A DNA stretch of 64,000 nucleotides, taken from VAZQ01 sp963835165 (GTDB lineage Bacteria > Pseudomonadota > Alphaproteobacteria > Rhizobiales > Xanthobacteraceae). The notes under the pieces are model-generated. The model was given only the letters and a program-made list of their open reading frames with translations. It did not search any database and was not told the DNA's origin. The stretch lies in the NCBI GenBank assembly GCA_963835165.1, contig CAWIGD010000053.1:124001-188000 (forward strand), given 5' to 3'. Shown here one piece after another: positions 8,396-17,117 of this stretch. Numbering within the stretch: position 1 is the stretch's first letter; each line of letters begins with the position of its first letter. The translations under genes were made by a program, and so were the position numbers.

Positions 8396-8710
8396 ATGTC
8401 TCTACGGGTGGCCAGCCTTGCGTTCGCCGGTGCGGCGGTGGTGACGGCCGGCGCCGCGCACGCGGACGGCGATAAGGCGCTCGGGCAGTTCCTGTCGTCG
8501 GAATGCGTGACCTGTCACCAGATCACGGGGCGGTACGAAGGCATCCCGCCCATCGTCGGATGGCCGAAGCCTGTCTTCATCGAGATCATGGGCGAGTACC
8601 GCGCCCAGAAGCGAGCCAATCCGATCATGCAAACGATTGCGGTTCGTCTATCGGAAGAGGAAATCGCCGCGCTCGCAGCGTATTTCGGAAGCTTACAGCC
8701 GGCCAATTGA
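8396..8710 (+). CDS. Small c-type cytochrome (SoxE/FccA-like) paired with the flavoprotein
   Basis: The 104-residue product has a Sec signal (about residues 1-23, ending AHA-DG) and one haem motif CVTCH at 37-41, followed by a short cytochrome domain with a likely Met ligand in NPIMQT. It lies five bases after soxD and 26 bases before the flavoprotein gene. In flavocytochrome c sulfide dehydrogenase a cytochrome subunit (FccA/SoxE) accepts electrons from FccB/SoxF, and order and size fit that. It could alternatively be a general electron carrier for SoxCD. Confidence 0.8.
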   Translation: MSLRVASLAFAGAAVVTAGAAHADGDKALGQFLSSECVTCHQITGRYEGIPPIVGWPKPVFIEIMGEYRAQKRANPIMQTIAVRLSEEEIAALAAYFGSLQPAN

Positions 8711-8736
8711 ACAACAAACAGCACGGGAGCGAGACC

Positions 8737-10012
8737 ATGACGTCATCCAATCGCCGCGAGTTCCTGAACTCAAGCGGCCGCGCTCATCGCGGCAAGCGGC
8801 CTGCCGGTGCCGGCGCTGGCGCAAGCCAAGCCCAAGCTGGTGGTCGTCGGCGGAGGTCCGGGCGGCGCCACGATTGCAAAATACGTGGCGAGGGATTCCA
8901 ACGGCGCGGTCGAGGTCACGCTGGTCGAGCCGCTGCGGCAGTTCATCACCTGCTTCCACTCGAACCTCTATCTCGGCGGATTCCGAGGCTGGGAGTCGAT
9001 GCTCCATTCCTATGACGCGCTGGCGTCGAAATACGGCGTGAAGCTCGTTCATCAGGCGGCGCAGGCGATCGATCGCGACAAGAAGAGCGTCCGCCTCGCC
9101 GACGGAACGCAGCTGGCATACGACCGGCTGGTGGTGGCGCCCGGCATCGATCTGAAATTCGAGTCGGTCCCGGGTTATTCCGAGGCGGCTGCGCAGATCA
9201 TGCCGCACGCCTGGAAGCCGGGGCCGCAGACCCAGTTGCTCAAGCGGCAGCTCGACGCGGTCGAGGACCGCGGGGTCATCGTGATGGTCGCCCCACCCAA
9301 CCCCTACCGCTGTCCTCCCGGCCCGTACGAGCGCGCCTCGATGATGGCCCACGTGCTCAAGGCCAAAGGACACCGCAATTCGCGCATCATCATCCTCGAT
9401 CCCAAGGATACCTTCTCCAAGCAGGCTTTGTTCCAGGAAGGTTGGGAGAAGCACTACCCGGGCATGGTCGAGTGGCAGGATCCGAAGATGCATGGCGGCA
9501 TCAAGCGCGTGGATGCCTCGGCGATGACTGTGGATACCGATCTGGCCAGCTACAAGGCCGCCCTGATCAACGTTATTCCCGCGCAGATGGCGGGCAAGAT
9601 TGCGCGCGATGCCGGGCTGGCCAATCAGACCGGCTATTGCCCGATCGATCCCGCGAGCATGAAGTCGGCGAACGACCCCAACATCTACGTCGTCGGCGAT
9701 GCCTGCATTGCCGGCGACATGCCGAAATCGGCGTTCTCGGCGAACAGCCAGGCCAAGGTGGCAGCGTTGATGCTCCGCGGTGAGTTGATCCAGGCGCAGA
9801 CCTTCCCCGCCCGCTACACCAACACCTGCTGGAGCCTGATCGAGACCGATGACACCGTGAAAGTCGGCGGGCGCTATGAACCCAAGGAGGGCAAAATTGC
9901 TGCAGTGGAGACTTTCGTCTCCAAGACCGGCGAGAACGCCGAGCTTCGGCGGCAGACCCAGGCCGAGAACATAGGGTGGTATGCGGGCATCACGGCCGAT
10001 ATTTTCTCGTGA
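8737..10012 (+). CDS. soxF: FccB/SoxF flavoprotein of sulfide dehydrogenase, frameshifted in the signal peptide
   Basis: The mature part is intact: an FAD-binding GGGPGG motif starts at once, followed by a pyridine-nucleotide-disulfide-oxidoreductase-like fold, the redox cysteines CFHSN and NQTGYCPID, and a C-terminal FCSD domain. It oxidises sulfide to sulfur in the periplasm with the cytochrome encoded just upstream. The Tat signal begins at ATG 8737 (SNRREFLNSS) but then leaves the frame; from about 8778 the reading AALIAASGLPVPALAQ continues in the next frame. Two missing bases in a GCGCGGCC run would restore it. As read, translation could start only near 8807, after most of the signal. 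This is either a sequence error or loss of export. Confidence 0.88.
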
Positions 10013-11082
10013 CGACGAGTGGCAGCGCGGTGACCAGAACCGGCGCAAATGGGCGGCCAGATCGGAGCTCGGACCGCAGGCGGGTGCTCGCCGGCTTGGG
10101 CGCGGCCTTGGCCGCGCCGCTGCTTCGAAGCGGCCGGGCCCACGCGGCGGTCCCAGGGCTTCGCCGCAGCGTCGGAACCATCGACGTCATGGTCGTGAGC
10201 GACGGCGCCTTGACCGTGCCGCTGTCGTTCTCGCTGCCGGAAATTCCCTCGGCCGAAGCGGCGGCTTTTCTCAGCGCGCATGGCTTGCCGAAGGCGGGAG
10301 GGCCGATCGCCACCAATGTGAGCCTCGTCGCTTCCGGCAGCGAACTCGTCCTGGTCGATGCCGGGTCGGGCGCCAACTTCCAGCCGAGCGCGGGCAAGCT
10401 GGCCGAGAATCTGGAAGCCGCCGGCGTGGAGCCGGACAAGATCACCAAGGTCGTGTTCACGCATGCTCACGCCGACCACCTGTGGGGCGCAATCGACGAC
10501 TTCGACGACAGCGAGCGCTTTCCCAATGCCAGCTACGTGATCTCGGCGCAGGAATGGGACTTCTGGGTCGATCCCGGAACTCCGGCGCGGGTGCCGGATT
10601 GGCTCAAGGGCATGGCGCTCGCGAGCGCGCGCATTCTCAAACGTCTGGAAGGCAAGCTCGAGCGCCGGAACGCGGGCGAGGCGGTCGCGGCCGGCCTGAC
10701 CTTCGTCGACACGGCCGGACACACGCCGGGCCACATGTCGGTAATGGTGGAAAGCGGTGGCGAGCGTCTGCTGATCGGTGCCGACGCTCTCTCCCATCCG
10801 GCGGCTTCGTTCGCGCGTCCCGACTGGCGCTGGGGCAGCGACTATGACAGCGATCGCGCCGTCGCCACCCGCAGGCGCCTGCTCGACCGGCTCGCGCTCG
10901 AGCGCATTGCGCTCATCGGCTTTCACCTGCCCTGGCCCGGTCATGGCAGGGTGGAGCGACGCGGAACCGGATATCGTTTCGTGCCGCTGTTGATCGCCGC
11001 GTCACATGATGCCGCTGTCATCGCTGCTTTCTGGCAATCTCGTCCAGGACCGGCTGCCACATCTGTTGCTGCTTGTGAATGA
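10009..11082 (+). CDS. Exported metallo-beta-lactamase-fold hydrolase (SoxH-like)
   Basis: The GTG at 10009 overlaps the flavoprotein stop (GTGA), giving 357 residues. The N-terminus has DRRRVLAGLGAALAAPLL, a Tat-type signal. The zinc-binding motif THAHADH is at about 151-157 and DTAGHTPGHM follows downstream, both typical of the superfamily. Paracoccus soxH encodes a similar periplasmic hydrolase that is not essential for thiosulfate oxidation; its substrate is unknown. The last 25 or so residues after RFVP look unrelated to the family and run 65 bases into the opposite-strand Bug gene, so the natural stop may have been lost by a frameshift. Confidence 0.8.
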   Translation: MTTSGSAVTRTGANGRPDRSSDRRRVLAGLGAALAAPLLRSGRAHAAVPGLRRSVGTIDVMVVSDGALTVPLSFSLPEIPSAEAAAFLSAHGLPKAGGPIATNVSLVASGSELVLVDAGSGANFQPSAGKLAENLEAAGVEPDKITKVVFTHAHADHLWGAIDDFDDSERFPNASYVISAQEWDFWVDPGTPARVPDWLKGMALASARILKRLEGKLERRNAGEAVAAGLTFVDTAGHTPGHMSVMVESGGERLLIGADALSHPAASFARPDWRWGSDYDSDRAVATRRRLLDRLALERIALIGFHLPWPGHGRVERRGTGYRFVPLLIAASHDAAVIAAFWQSRPGPAATSVAACE

Positions 11083-11998
11083 ACGCCGTGGTCGCGGCGG
11101 GCGACATTGGATTGGTGTAGCTGCCGAGCGTCGCAAGCCTCTTGTCCAGCTCGGGGTCGACGACCACCTTGCGCAGATCTTCGCTCAACTTGCCGACGAT
11201 TGCTTCGGGCGTGCCGACGGGCGCCACCAAGACGCCCCAGCCAGTGGCTCGAAAACCTGGAATCGTTTCCGCCACGGTGGGCACGTCGGGAAACTCTGCC
11301 AGACGCTTCGCCGTTGCGACCGCGATCAACTTCACCGATCCCGATCGGGCCGCTCCCGCGATGCCTGAATAGCCTTCGATGATCAGGGCGACACGCCCGG
11401 TGGTGACGTCGCCGATGGCATGAGCCGGGCCGCCGGTATAGGGCACCAGCAGCAGCTTGATCCCCGCCTCGTGCTGCAACAACTCCCCGGTCAGATGGGT
11501 CAGGCGCCCCACCCCGGTGGTGGCATAGGGGATTTCGCCGGGACGCTTTTTGGCGAGCGCGATCAGCTCCGGCAGGGTCGAGATGCCCAGGCGCCGGAGC
11601 GACCGCGATGAACATCGGGTTCTCCGCCACGAACCCGATCGGCAGAAAGTCCTTCGGCACGTGCAAGGGAACGTTCGGCGCCGCGGGATGCAGCGACACG
11701 AACGTCGACAGCACCGGCTGGTAGAGCGTGTATCCATCCGGCGCGGCTTCCGCCGCCGCCCGCGCTGCGACGCTGCCGCCGGCACCCGGGCGATTGACCA
11801 CCAGGGCCTGCTGGCCCCAGGCCTGCGTCAGCCGATCGGCAACGAACCGCAAGGCCACGTCCGGTGCGCTGCCAGCGGACGAATCCGCGATGATTTGTAC
11901 CGGCTTGTTCGGGTAGGGCTCGGCCTGTGCGCGGCGGCATCAACGGTCGATACCGCCAGCAGCCACGCCAGAATATGGCAGCGCCAATCTGCTTTCAT
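11018..11998 (-). pseudogene. Tripartite-tricarboxylate (Bug) receptor with two frameshifts
   Basis: Read across three frames this is a full Bug-family periplasmic solute-binding protein. It has a signal peptide from ATG 11998, then EPYPNKPVQIIA, the GAGGSVAARAAAEAAPDGYT block, a middle lobe and DVPTVAETIPGF near the C-terminus. The first break is near 11930, where CACAGG replaces an expected CAGG after the signal. The second is near 11590, where an extra C in GCGCCTGGGC ends the N-terminal frame. Either error alone would stop translation early. No TctA/TctB membrane genes are nearby. The substrate is unknown; the family binds carboxylates and related organic acids. Confidence 0.85.
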
Positions 11999-12311
11999 TG
12001 TGCCCTCCAGCGATCTGTACGCGCATTGGTGGTGACGGCAGCGATTTCGCCGGGTCGCTTTGGCCCATTGACCTGCACTCAGGTCCGGCACCCGCTGCAC
12101 GGGCTCCCAGACCCGCGTCATCGCTCGAGACCTTATTGGATTGCGTGCGGCCAACGAATGGGTCTCATAGCCGCGCCCCAGCCCTCGATCAAAAATGTCG
12201 CTCAAAGGGCCATTTTCGACGTTCAAGACGCTTCCGATGTCCGGAGAACTCGGAAATCCCAGCTACGCTCAAGGCCTTGGTCACGACGTGGCGGTGCGGA
12301 TAAATCGCGCC
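11999..12311. other. Intergenic stretch, nothing recognised
   Basis: About 313 bases between the start of the broken Bug gene and the end of the TSUP gene. I see no convincing coding frame, hairpin or known repeat. It presumably holds the Bug promoter on the minus strand. Confidence 0.4.
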
Positions 12312-13094
12312 CTAGAACGAGCCGGCGGCGCGGACGAGCATGTAGATCGCGACCGCGAAGATGACCGCGGCAAAAGCAATGTTCAGCCTCCCGCGCGTCT
12401 TGCCGAGCGTGGCGGCGAGCTGCGCGCCGGCGATGCCGCCGAGCACGCCGCCGCCGATGAAGATCGCTGCGAGTCGCCAGTCGACGAAGCCGGAGAGCGC
12501 GTAATTGGCTGCCGCCGTCACACCGAACGCCGCCACGGCGACGAGCGACGAGGCGACCGCATTCAGGATCGGCATGCCGGTTGCGAGCATCAGCCCCGGC
12601 ACGATCAGAAAGCCACCCCCAATCCCGAAGAAGCCCGAGAGCCCGCCCGTCGCAAGCCCCAGAGCGAGCAGTTTCGGCACGTTCCTGCGGTTGAGCTGCA
12701 CGCCCTCGTTGCCGCCGGCCGAGCGGCCGGCCAGCATCAGGCCCGCGACGACGAGCATCAATATCGCGAAGAGCACGAGCAATTTCTGGCCGTCGACCAT
12801 TTTGCTCAAACTCGATCCGGCGAACGCACCGATGACACCGGTCGCGGCGAACACGAAGGCGCAGCGCCATTTCACCGTTCCCCGGCGCGCGTGCTGCACA
12901 AGGTTCGCGGCGGCACTGACGGCGACGGCAAACGCGCTCGTGCCGATCGCCACGTGCGCGCTCGGCACGCCCACCAGGTAGATCATCAGCGGCACCGCCA
13001 GGATCGATCCGCCGCCGCCGACAAGGCCGAGCGAAAAGCCGACAACACCACCGGACATGATGCCGAACGCGTCCTGGATGAGCCAGCCCGGCAT
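12312..13094 (-). CDS. TSUP (TauE/SafE) family sulfur-compound exporter
   Basis: The 260-residue product has about eight membrane segments in two repeats, each with a glycine-rich turn (GLVGGGGSILAVP near residue 25 and GFFGIGGGFLIVPG in the second half), which defines the TauE/SafE family. Members export or import sulfite, thiosulfate or related anions across the inner membrane. The start was set at ATG 13094, where the first membrane segment begins; 16 extra codons upstream overlap the rhodanese gene. It is the last gene of an ArsR-rhodanese-TSUP unit, so removal of sulfite or another sulfur anion produced from persulfide is likely. Confidence 0.88.
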   Translation of the reverse strand: MPGWLIQDAFGIMSGGVVGFSLGLVGGGGSILAVPLMIYLVGVPSAHVAIGTSAFAVAVSAAANLVQHARRGTVKWRCAFVFAATGVIGAFAGSSLSKMVDGQKLLVLFAILMLVVAGLMLAGRSAGGNEGVQLNRRNVPKLLALGLATGGLSGFFGIGGGFLIVPGLMLATGMPILNAVASSLVAVAAFGVTAAANYALSGFVDWRLAAIFIGGGVLGGIAGAQLAATLGKTRGRLNIAFAAVIFAVAIYMLVRAAGSF

Positions 13095-13107
13095 CGCAGC
13101 CCCGCCC

Positions 13108-13656
13108 TCACGCAGCCTTGCGCGCGGGGACGCTGGCGGCACGGTTCCAAGGCGCGCGCTGGAGCAGCACGGCCATGCCGCAAAACCCGGTCAGACCGGC
13201 AAACAGCAGCCCTCCACCGACGAAGAGCGGGATGGCAAAGAACCAGGGCGATATGGAGAGGCCGAGAATTGTTCCCAGCAACGCCAGACCGCCGGCGCCT
13301 ATCTGCACTTGCCGCTGCAATTCGAGCGGCTGCCGTCGGTCTACCTCCGTGGGCAGGCCGGCCTTGCGCCAGCCGTCCAGGCCGCCCTCGAGCATGAGAA
13401 CGTCGCCGCTGTCGTTGACCTTGGCGGCGAGCGCGGCGGCATTGCTTCGCGTGCGCGCGCCGGAGCGGCAGTGGAAGATCACGGCGCGGCCGGGATGGGC
13501 GGCGAACTCGGCCTCGTCGAGCTGCGAGAGCGCCAGATGGCGGCCGCCCGGAATATGCTCGCGCGCGTATTCGTCAGCTTCCCTGATATCCAGGAGAATG
13601 GCGCCCTCGTCCATGAGACGCTTGGCCTCATGCGGCCCGATGCTGCGCATGGTCAT
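13108..13656 (-). CDS. Rhodanese with C-terminal membrane domain
   Basis: The 182-residue product has an N-terminal rhodanese domain with DIREADEYAREHIPGG and the active-site loop CRSGAR (Cys at about 63). After residue about 115 it has two hydrophobic segments of the DUF2892 type, which anchor it in the inner membrane. Rhodaneses move sulfane sulfur between thiosulfate, persulfides and acceptors such as cyanide or thiols. It lies five bases downstream of the ArsR gene and 13 bases upstream of the TSUP gene, a layout typical of BigR-controlled sulfide-detoxification operons. Confidence 0.92.
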   Translation of the reverse strand: MTMRSIGPHEAKRLMDEGAILLDIREADEYAREHIPGGRHLALSQLDEAEFAAHPGRAVIFHCRSGARTRSNAAALAAKVNDSGDVLMLEGGLDGWRKAGLPTEVDRRQPLELQRQVQIGAGGLALLGTILGLSISPWFFAIPLFVGGGLLFAGLTGFCGMAVLLQRAPWNRAASVPARKAA

Positions 13657-13661
13657 GATGC

Positions 13662-14003
13662 TTACGCTCCTCTCTTCATTTTTCGGGCAGGGCGACAGAA
13701 CAGCCTGTGCAGGGTCGCAAGCAGCTCCTCGGTTCTTGCATCGGCGATGCGATACCAGACGGTCTGGGCGTCACGCCGAAAGGCGACGATGCCTTCCTCG
13801 CGCATCTTCGCGAGGTGCTGCGACAGTGCGGACTGGGAGAGCCCGACCGCCTCTGCCAGCTGCGTGACGTTCGCCTCACCCCATTCCACGAGCTTGCAAA
13901 GGATCATCAACCTGCGCTCGTTGGCGAGGGCGCGCAGCATGTCTGCCGCCTGCAGGGCCTTTCGCCCGAAGGCTGCGGTGTCGAATGTCTTGAAGCCGGT
14001 CAT
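13662..14003 (-). CDS. ArsR-family repressor, BigR/SqrR-like sulfide sensor
   Basis: The 113-residue product is a winged-helix ArsR regulator with a recognition region LSQSALSQHLAKMREEG. It has exactly two cysteines, at 36 (LMILCKLVE) and 103 (RLFCRP). In BigR and SqrR two cysteines at closely similar positions form a disulfide or a polysulfide bridge with reactive sulfur and release DNA. Its targets would be its own operon with rhodanese and TSUP and the divergent hydrolase gene. The sensor function is inferred from the cysteine pair and gene context. Confidence 0.88.
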   Translation of the reverse strand: MTGFKTFDTAAFGRKALQAADMLRALANERRLMILCKLVEWGEANVTQLAEAVGLSQSALSQHLAKMREEGIVAFRRDAQTVWYRIADARTEELLATLHRLFCRPARKMKRGA

Positions 14004-14017
14004 TGCCGCCCGCTATG

Positions 14018-14031
14018 TTAGTTATTGCTAA
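14018..14031. promoter_or_regulatory. Candidate operator of the BigR/SqrR-like repressor
   Basis: The 90-base divergent gap is AT-rich, unlike its surroundings. It contains the dyad TTAGTTATTGCTAA (14018-14031), followed by TAGCTAATATATAAAA (14040-14055), which could carry a -10 element toward the hydrolase gene. An operator here would control both directions. Confidence 0.5.
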
Positions 14032-14093
14032 TGTAGAGGTAGCTAATATATAAAACAAGTCCGGAAAACGGGGCGCGATGAGGAGAATTCCCA

Positions 14094-14993
14094 ATGTCAG
14101 ACGAGCCTGCTATCCGCGCTTTCTTCGACGAAGCGACGAACACGTTCAGCTATCTGGTCGCTGACCCGGCGACCAAGCGCGCCGCCGTCATCGATCCGGT
14201 ACTCGACTACGACCCCAAATCAGGCGAGGTGGACGTCCGCGCGGTCGAGGCCGTCCTCGCCGCCGCGCGGGAGGCGGGATACACGATCGAATGGTCGCTG
14301 GAGACCCACGCCCATGCCGACCATTTGTCCGGTTCGCCTTACGTGAAAGCCGGGACCGGCGCCAAGATCGCGATCGGCGAAAACATCAAAGAGGTGCAGC
14401 GCATCTTCCGGCCGGTGTTCAACGCCAGCGATCTGAAGACCGACGGCAGCGACTTCGATCGTCTGTTCAAGGACGGCGATCGGTTCAAGATCGGAGGGCT
14501 GGACGTGGAGGTCATCCATACTCCGGGCCACACCCCCGCCTGCATCAGCTACAAGATCGGGGACGCCGTGTTCGTCGGGGATACGTTGTTCATGCCCGAT
14601 TATGGCACCGCGCGCGCCGACTTCCCCGGCGGGGATGCGCATAAGCTCTACCGGTCGATCCGCAGGCTCCTGAGCTTGCCGCCGCAGACCCGTCTGTTCA
14701 TGTGCCACGACTACAAGGCGCCGGGCCGCGATACCTACGCCTTCGAAACGACCGTGGCCGAACAGCGTACCAGGAATGTGCACGTCCACGAGGGCGTCAA
14801 GGAAAATGAATTCGTCGCCATGCGCAATGCGCGCGATGCGACCCTTGCCGCGCCCACGCTGCTGCTGCCGTCGATCCAGGTGAACATCCGTGCCGGGCGT
14901 TTTCCGTCCGCCGAGGCCAACGGCGTGCGCTACCTGAAAATCCCGGTGAAGTTCAAGAGCGGCGAGCCGGCCGCGGCCTGCAAGGCTGAATAG
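14094..14993 (+). CDS. blh: Metallo-beta-lactamase-fold persulfide dioxygenase-like protein (Blh-like)
   Basis: The 299-residue cytoplasmic protein has the metal motif THAHADH at about 71-77, HTPGHTPA near 143, GDTLF near 163 and a CHDY block near 204, matching the ETHE1/Blh group of persulfide dioxygenases. These convert glutathione persulfide to sulfite and glutathione. Blh was named from BigR operons of Agrobacterium and Xylella. GAGGAG precedes the ATG at 14094. It is divergent from the ArsR gene and probably repressed by it, so sulfite made here could be exported by the TSUP protein; that coupling is inference. Confidence 0.88.
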   Translation: MSDEPAIRAFFDEATNTFSYLVADPATKRAAVIDPVLDYDPKSGEVDVRAVEAVLAAAREAGYTIEWSLETHAHADHLSGSPYVKAGTGAKIAIGENIKEVQRIFRPVFNASDLKTDGSDFDRLFKDGDRFKIGGLDVEVIHTPGHTPACISYKIGDAVFVGDTLFMPDYGTARADFPGGDAHKLYRSIRRLLSLPPQTRLFMCHDYKAPGRDTYAFETTVAEQRTRNVHVHEGVKENEFVAMRNARDATLAAPTLLLPSIQVNIRAGRFPSAEANGVRYLKIPVKFKSGEPAAACKAE

Positions 14994-14996
14994 CCA

Positions 14997-15027
14997 CGGG
15001 ATCCGAAATGCCGTTTTGCGGATCCCG
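14997..15027 (+). terminator. Hairpin after the persulfide dioxygenase-like gene
   Basis: A perfect 9-bp stem CGGGATCCG / CGGATCCCG with a 13-base loop begins four bases after the stop codon. It lies between two convergent genes. No T-run follows, so terminator activity is uncertain. Confidence 0.45.
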
Positions 15028-15097
15028 CCTGCGCCACTACATGTTTCATCCAGCCAGGATCCATCAGGATATCGACTCGCGTTAATGAGTCCATGAC

Positions 15098-16198
15098 CTA
15101 GATCACCCGCCCGGTCGCGTCGTCGATCAGGTGCATGTTGTCGAGGCTGGCGGCGAGGCGCATGGGCGCGCCCTCGCGCGCCCCGGCACTGGGGCTCACC
15201 CGCGCGCAGACGTCGAGCCCGTTGACGCGGAAGAACACCATCGTCTCCATGCCCATCGGCTCGGTGACCTCGAGCACGGCATCGATATAGCCGAGTTGCC
15301 GGTCGCCGTTGGGCTTGCATTCGGTCAGGTGCTCCGGACGCAGCCCGAAGGTGAGGCCGTCGCGGCCGACGTAGCCGCGATAGCGTCCGGCGCGCGACGG
15401 CGGCACCGGCAGCACGATGTCGTCGCTCAGGCGCACGCGCAGCGCGTCGTCGGCCTCCTGCAGCCGGCAGGGCAGCAGGTTCATCGCGGGCGAGCCGATG
15501 AAGCCGGCAACGAAGCGGGTCGCCGGAGCATGGTAGAGATCGTTGGGCGCCCCGATCTGCTCGATGCGGCCACGGTTCATCACCACCACGCGGTCGGCGA
15601 GCGTCATCGCCTCGACCTGGTCGTGGGTGACGTAGACGGTGGTGGTGCGCACCTTCTGATGCACGCGCTTGATCTCGGTTCGCATCTGCACGCGCAGCTT
15701 GGCGTCGAGATTCGACAGCGGCTCGTCGAACAGGAAGACCTTCGGATTGCGCACGATCGCGCGCCCCATGGCGACGCGCTGGCGCTGGCCGCCGGAGAGC
15801 TGGCGCGGCTTGCGCTCGAGCAGTTCGGTGATGTCGAGGATGCGGGCGGCCTCCTGCACGCGGCGCGCAATCTCGTCCTTCGGGTAGCGCTTGAGCCGCA
15901 AGCCGAACGACATGTTTTCGTACACGGTCATGTGCGGGTAGAGCGCGTAGTTCTGGAACACCATGGCCATGTCGCGGTCCTTCGGCGGCACGTCGTTGAC
16001 CACCTCGCCGTCGACCGCGATCTCGCCCGCGCTGATCTCCTCGAGCCCGGCGATCATCCGCAGCGTCGTCGATTTGCCGCAGCCGGACGGGCCTACCAGC
16101 ACCACGAATTCCTTGTCGGCGATGTCGAGGTCGATGCCGCGCACCGCCTCGGTGTCGTCGAAGCGCTTGACCACCTTTCGGAGCGAGACCTGGGCCAT
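15098..16198 (-). CDS. ABC importer ATPase, UgpC/MalK type
   Basis: The 366-residue product has Walker A GPSGCGKST (36-44), the signature LSGGQ (134-138), the FLFDEP Walker B region near 155-160 and a C-terminal TOBE-like regulatory domain. This is the architecture of ATPases that drive carbohydrate uptake (CUT1, including UgpC, MalK and MsmK). It follows the second permease gene by four bases on the minus strand. The binding protein and both permeases complete a full importer; substrate cannot be read from the sequence. Confidence 0.92.
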   Translation of the reverse strand: MAQVSLRKVVKRFDDTEAVRGIDLDIADKEFVVLVGPSGCGKSTTLRMIAGLEEISAGEIAVDGEVVNDVPPKDRDMAMVFQNYALYPHMTVYENMSFGLRLKRYPKDEIARRVQEAARILDITELLERKPRQLSGGQRQRVAMGRAIVRNPKVFLFDEPLSNLDAKLRVQMRTEIKRVHQKVRTTTVYVTHDQVEAMTLADRVVVMNRGRIEQIGAPNDLYHAPATRFVAGFIGSPAMNLLPCRLQEADDALRVRLSDDIVLPVPPSRAGRYRGYVGRDGLTFGLRPEHLTECKPNGDRQLGYIDAVLEVTEPMGMETMVFFRVNGLDVCARVSPSAGAREGAPMRLAASLDNMHLIDDATGRVI

Positions 16199-16202
16199 GG
16201 AC

Positions 16203-17117
16203 CTACCCCTTGGTGGCGCCGGCGGTGAGCCCGGCGATGTAGTAGTCCATCAGGAAGGCATAGATGATCAGCGGCGGAGCGGCGCCAAGCAGCGCCCCGG
16301 TCATGATCTGACCCCAGTTGAACACGTCTCCCTTGGTCAGCGTGGTGATGATGCCGACCGGCAATACGAGCTGGTCGGCCGAGGTGGTGAAGGCGAGCGG
16401 ATAGAGAAACTGCGCCCACGACACGGTGAAGGCGAAGATGGTCGCCGCAATGAGGCCGGGGAGGGCAACCGGTATGAACACGCGGGTGAGAATCTGCCGG
16501 TAGTTCGCGCCATCCATCAGCGCCGCCTCGTCGAGCTCCTTCGGGATCGAGGCGAAGTAGCCGATCATGATCCAGGTGCAGAACGGCACCGTGAGCGTCG
16601 GATAGAGCAGCAGCAGCACCCACCACCGATTGATCAGCTGGATGCCCAGATGCTCGTTGACCAGGGCGAACATCTTGAACAGCGGGATGAACAGCAGCGT
16701 CTCCGGAATGAGGTAGGTGAGAAACACGCCGGTCGCGAGCGTGGCCGAGCCCCAGAACCGCATGCGCGACAGCGCGAAGGCGGCCGGTATGCTGATCAGC
16801 ATGGTGATCGTCACTACGATGACCGAGACCAGGGCGGAGTTGAGGAAGAACGTCAGGTACATCCGCGAGGTCAACAGCTCGGCGTAATTGCCCAGCGTCG
16901 GATTCTGCACCCACCACGGATTGGTCGCGGCCGAAATCTCCGCGCTGGTCTTGAGCGACGTAATCAGCATGTAGACCGGCGGCATCAGAAAGAAGATCGC
17001 GAACAGGACGAGAAAGAAATACGACCAGCGCAGCGCCCAGCGCCGGTCGCGGCTCATGCTGCCGTATTTGCGCGCGCGCGCCGACGTTGCGTCAGTCGTG
17101 ATCGATGCCGCGGTCAT
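16203..17117 (-). CDS. Carbohydrate ABC importer permease (MalG type)
   Basis: The 304-residue product has six predicted membrane segments and the inner-membrane permease (EAA) loop ELDEAALMDGANYRQI, which docks on the ATPase. The C-terminus lacks the long extension of MalF-type partners, so it is the MalG-like subunit. Its start overlaps the stop of the preceding permease by four bases (ATGA), indicating translational coupling. Confidence 0.9.
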   Translation of the reverse strand: MTAASITTDATSARARKYGSMSRDRRWALRWSYFFLVLFAIFFLMPPVYMLITSLKTSAEISAATNPWWVQNPTLGNYAELLTSRMYLTFFLNSALVSVIVVTITMLISIPAAFALSRMRFWGSATLATGVFLTYLIPETLLFIPLFKMFALVNEHLGIQLINRWWVLLLLYPTLTVPFCTWIMIGYFASIPKELDEAALMDGANYRQILTRVFIPVALPGLIAATIFAFTVSWAQFLYPLAFTTSADQLVLPVGIITTLTKGDVFNWGQIMTGALLGAAPPLIIYAFLMDYYIAGLTAGATKG

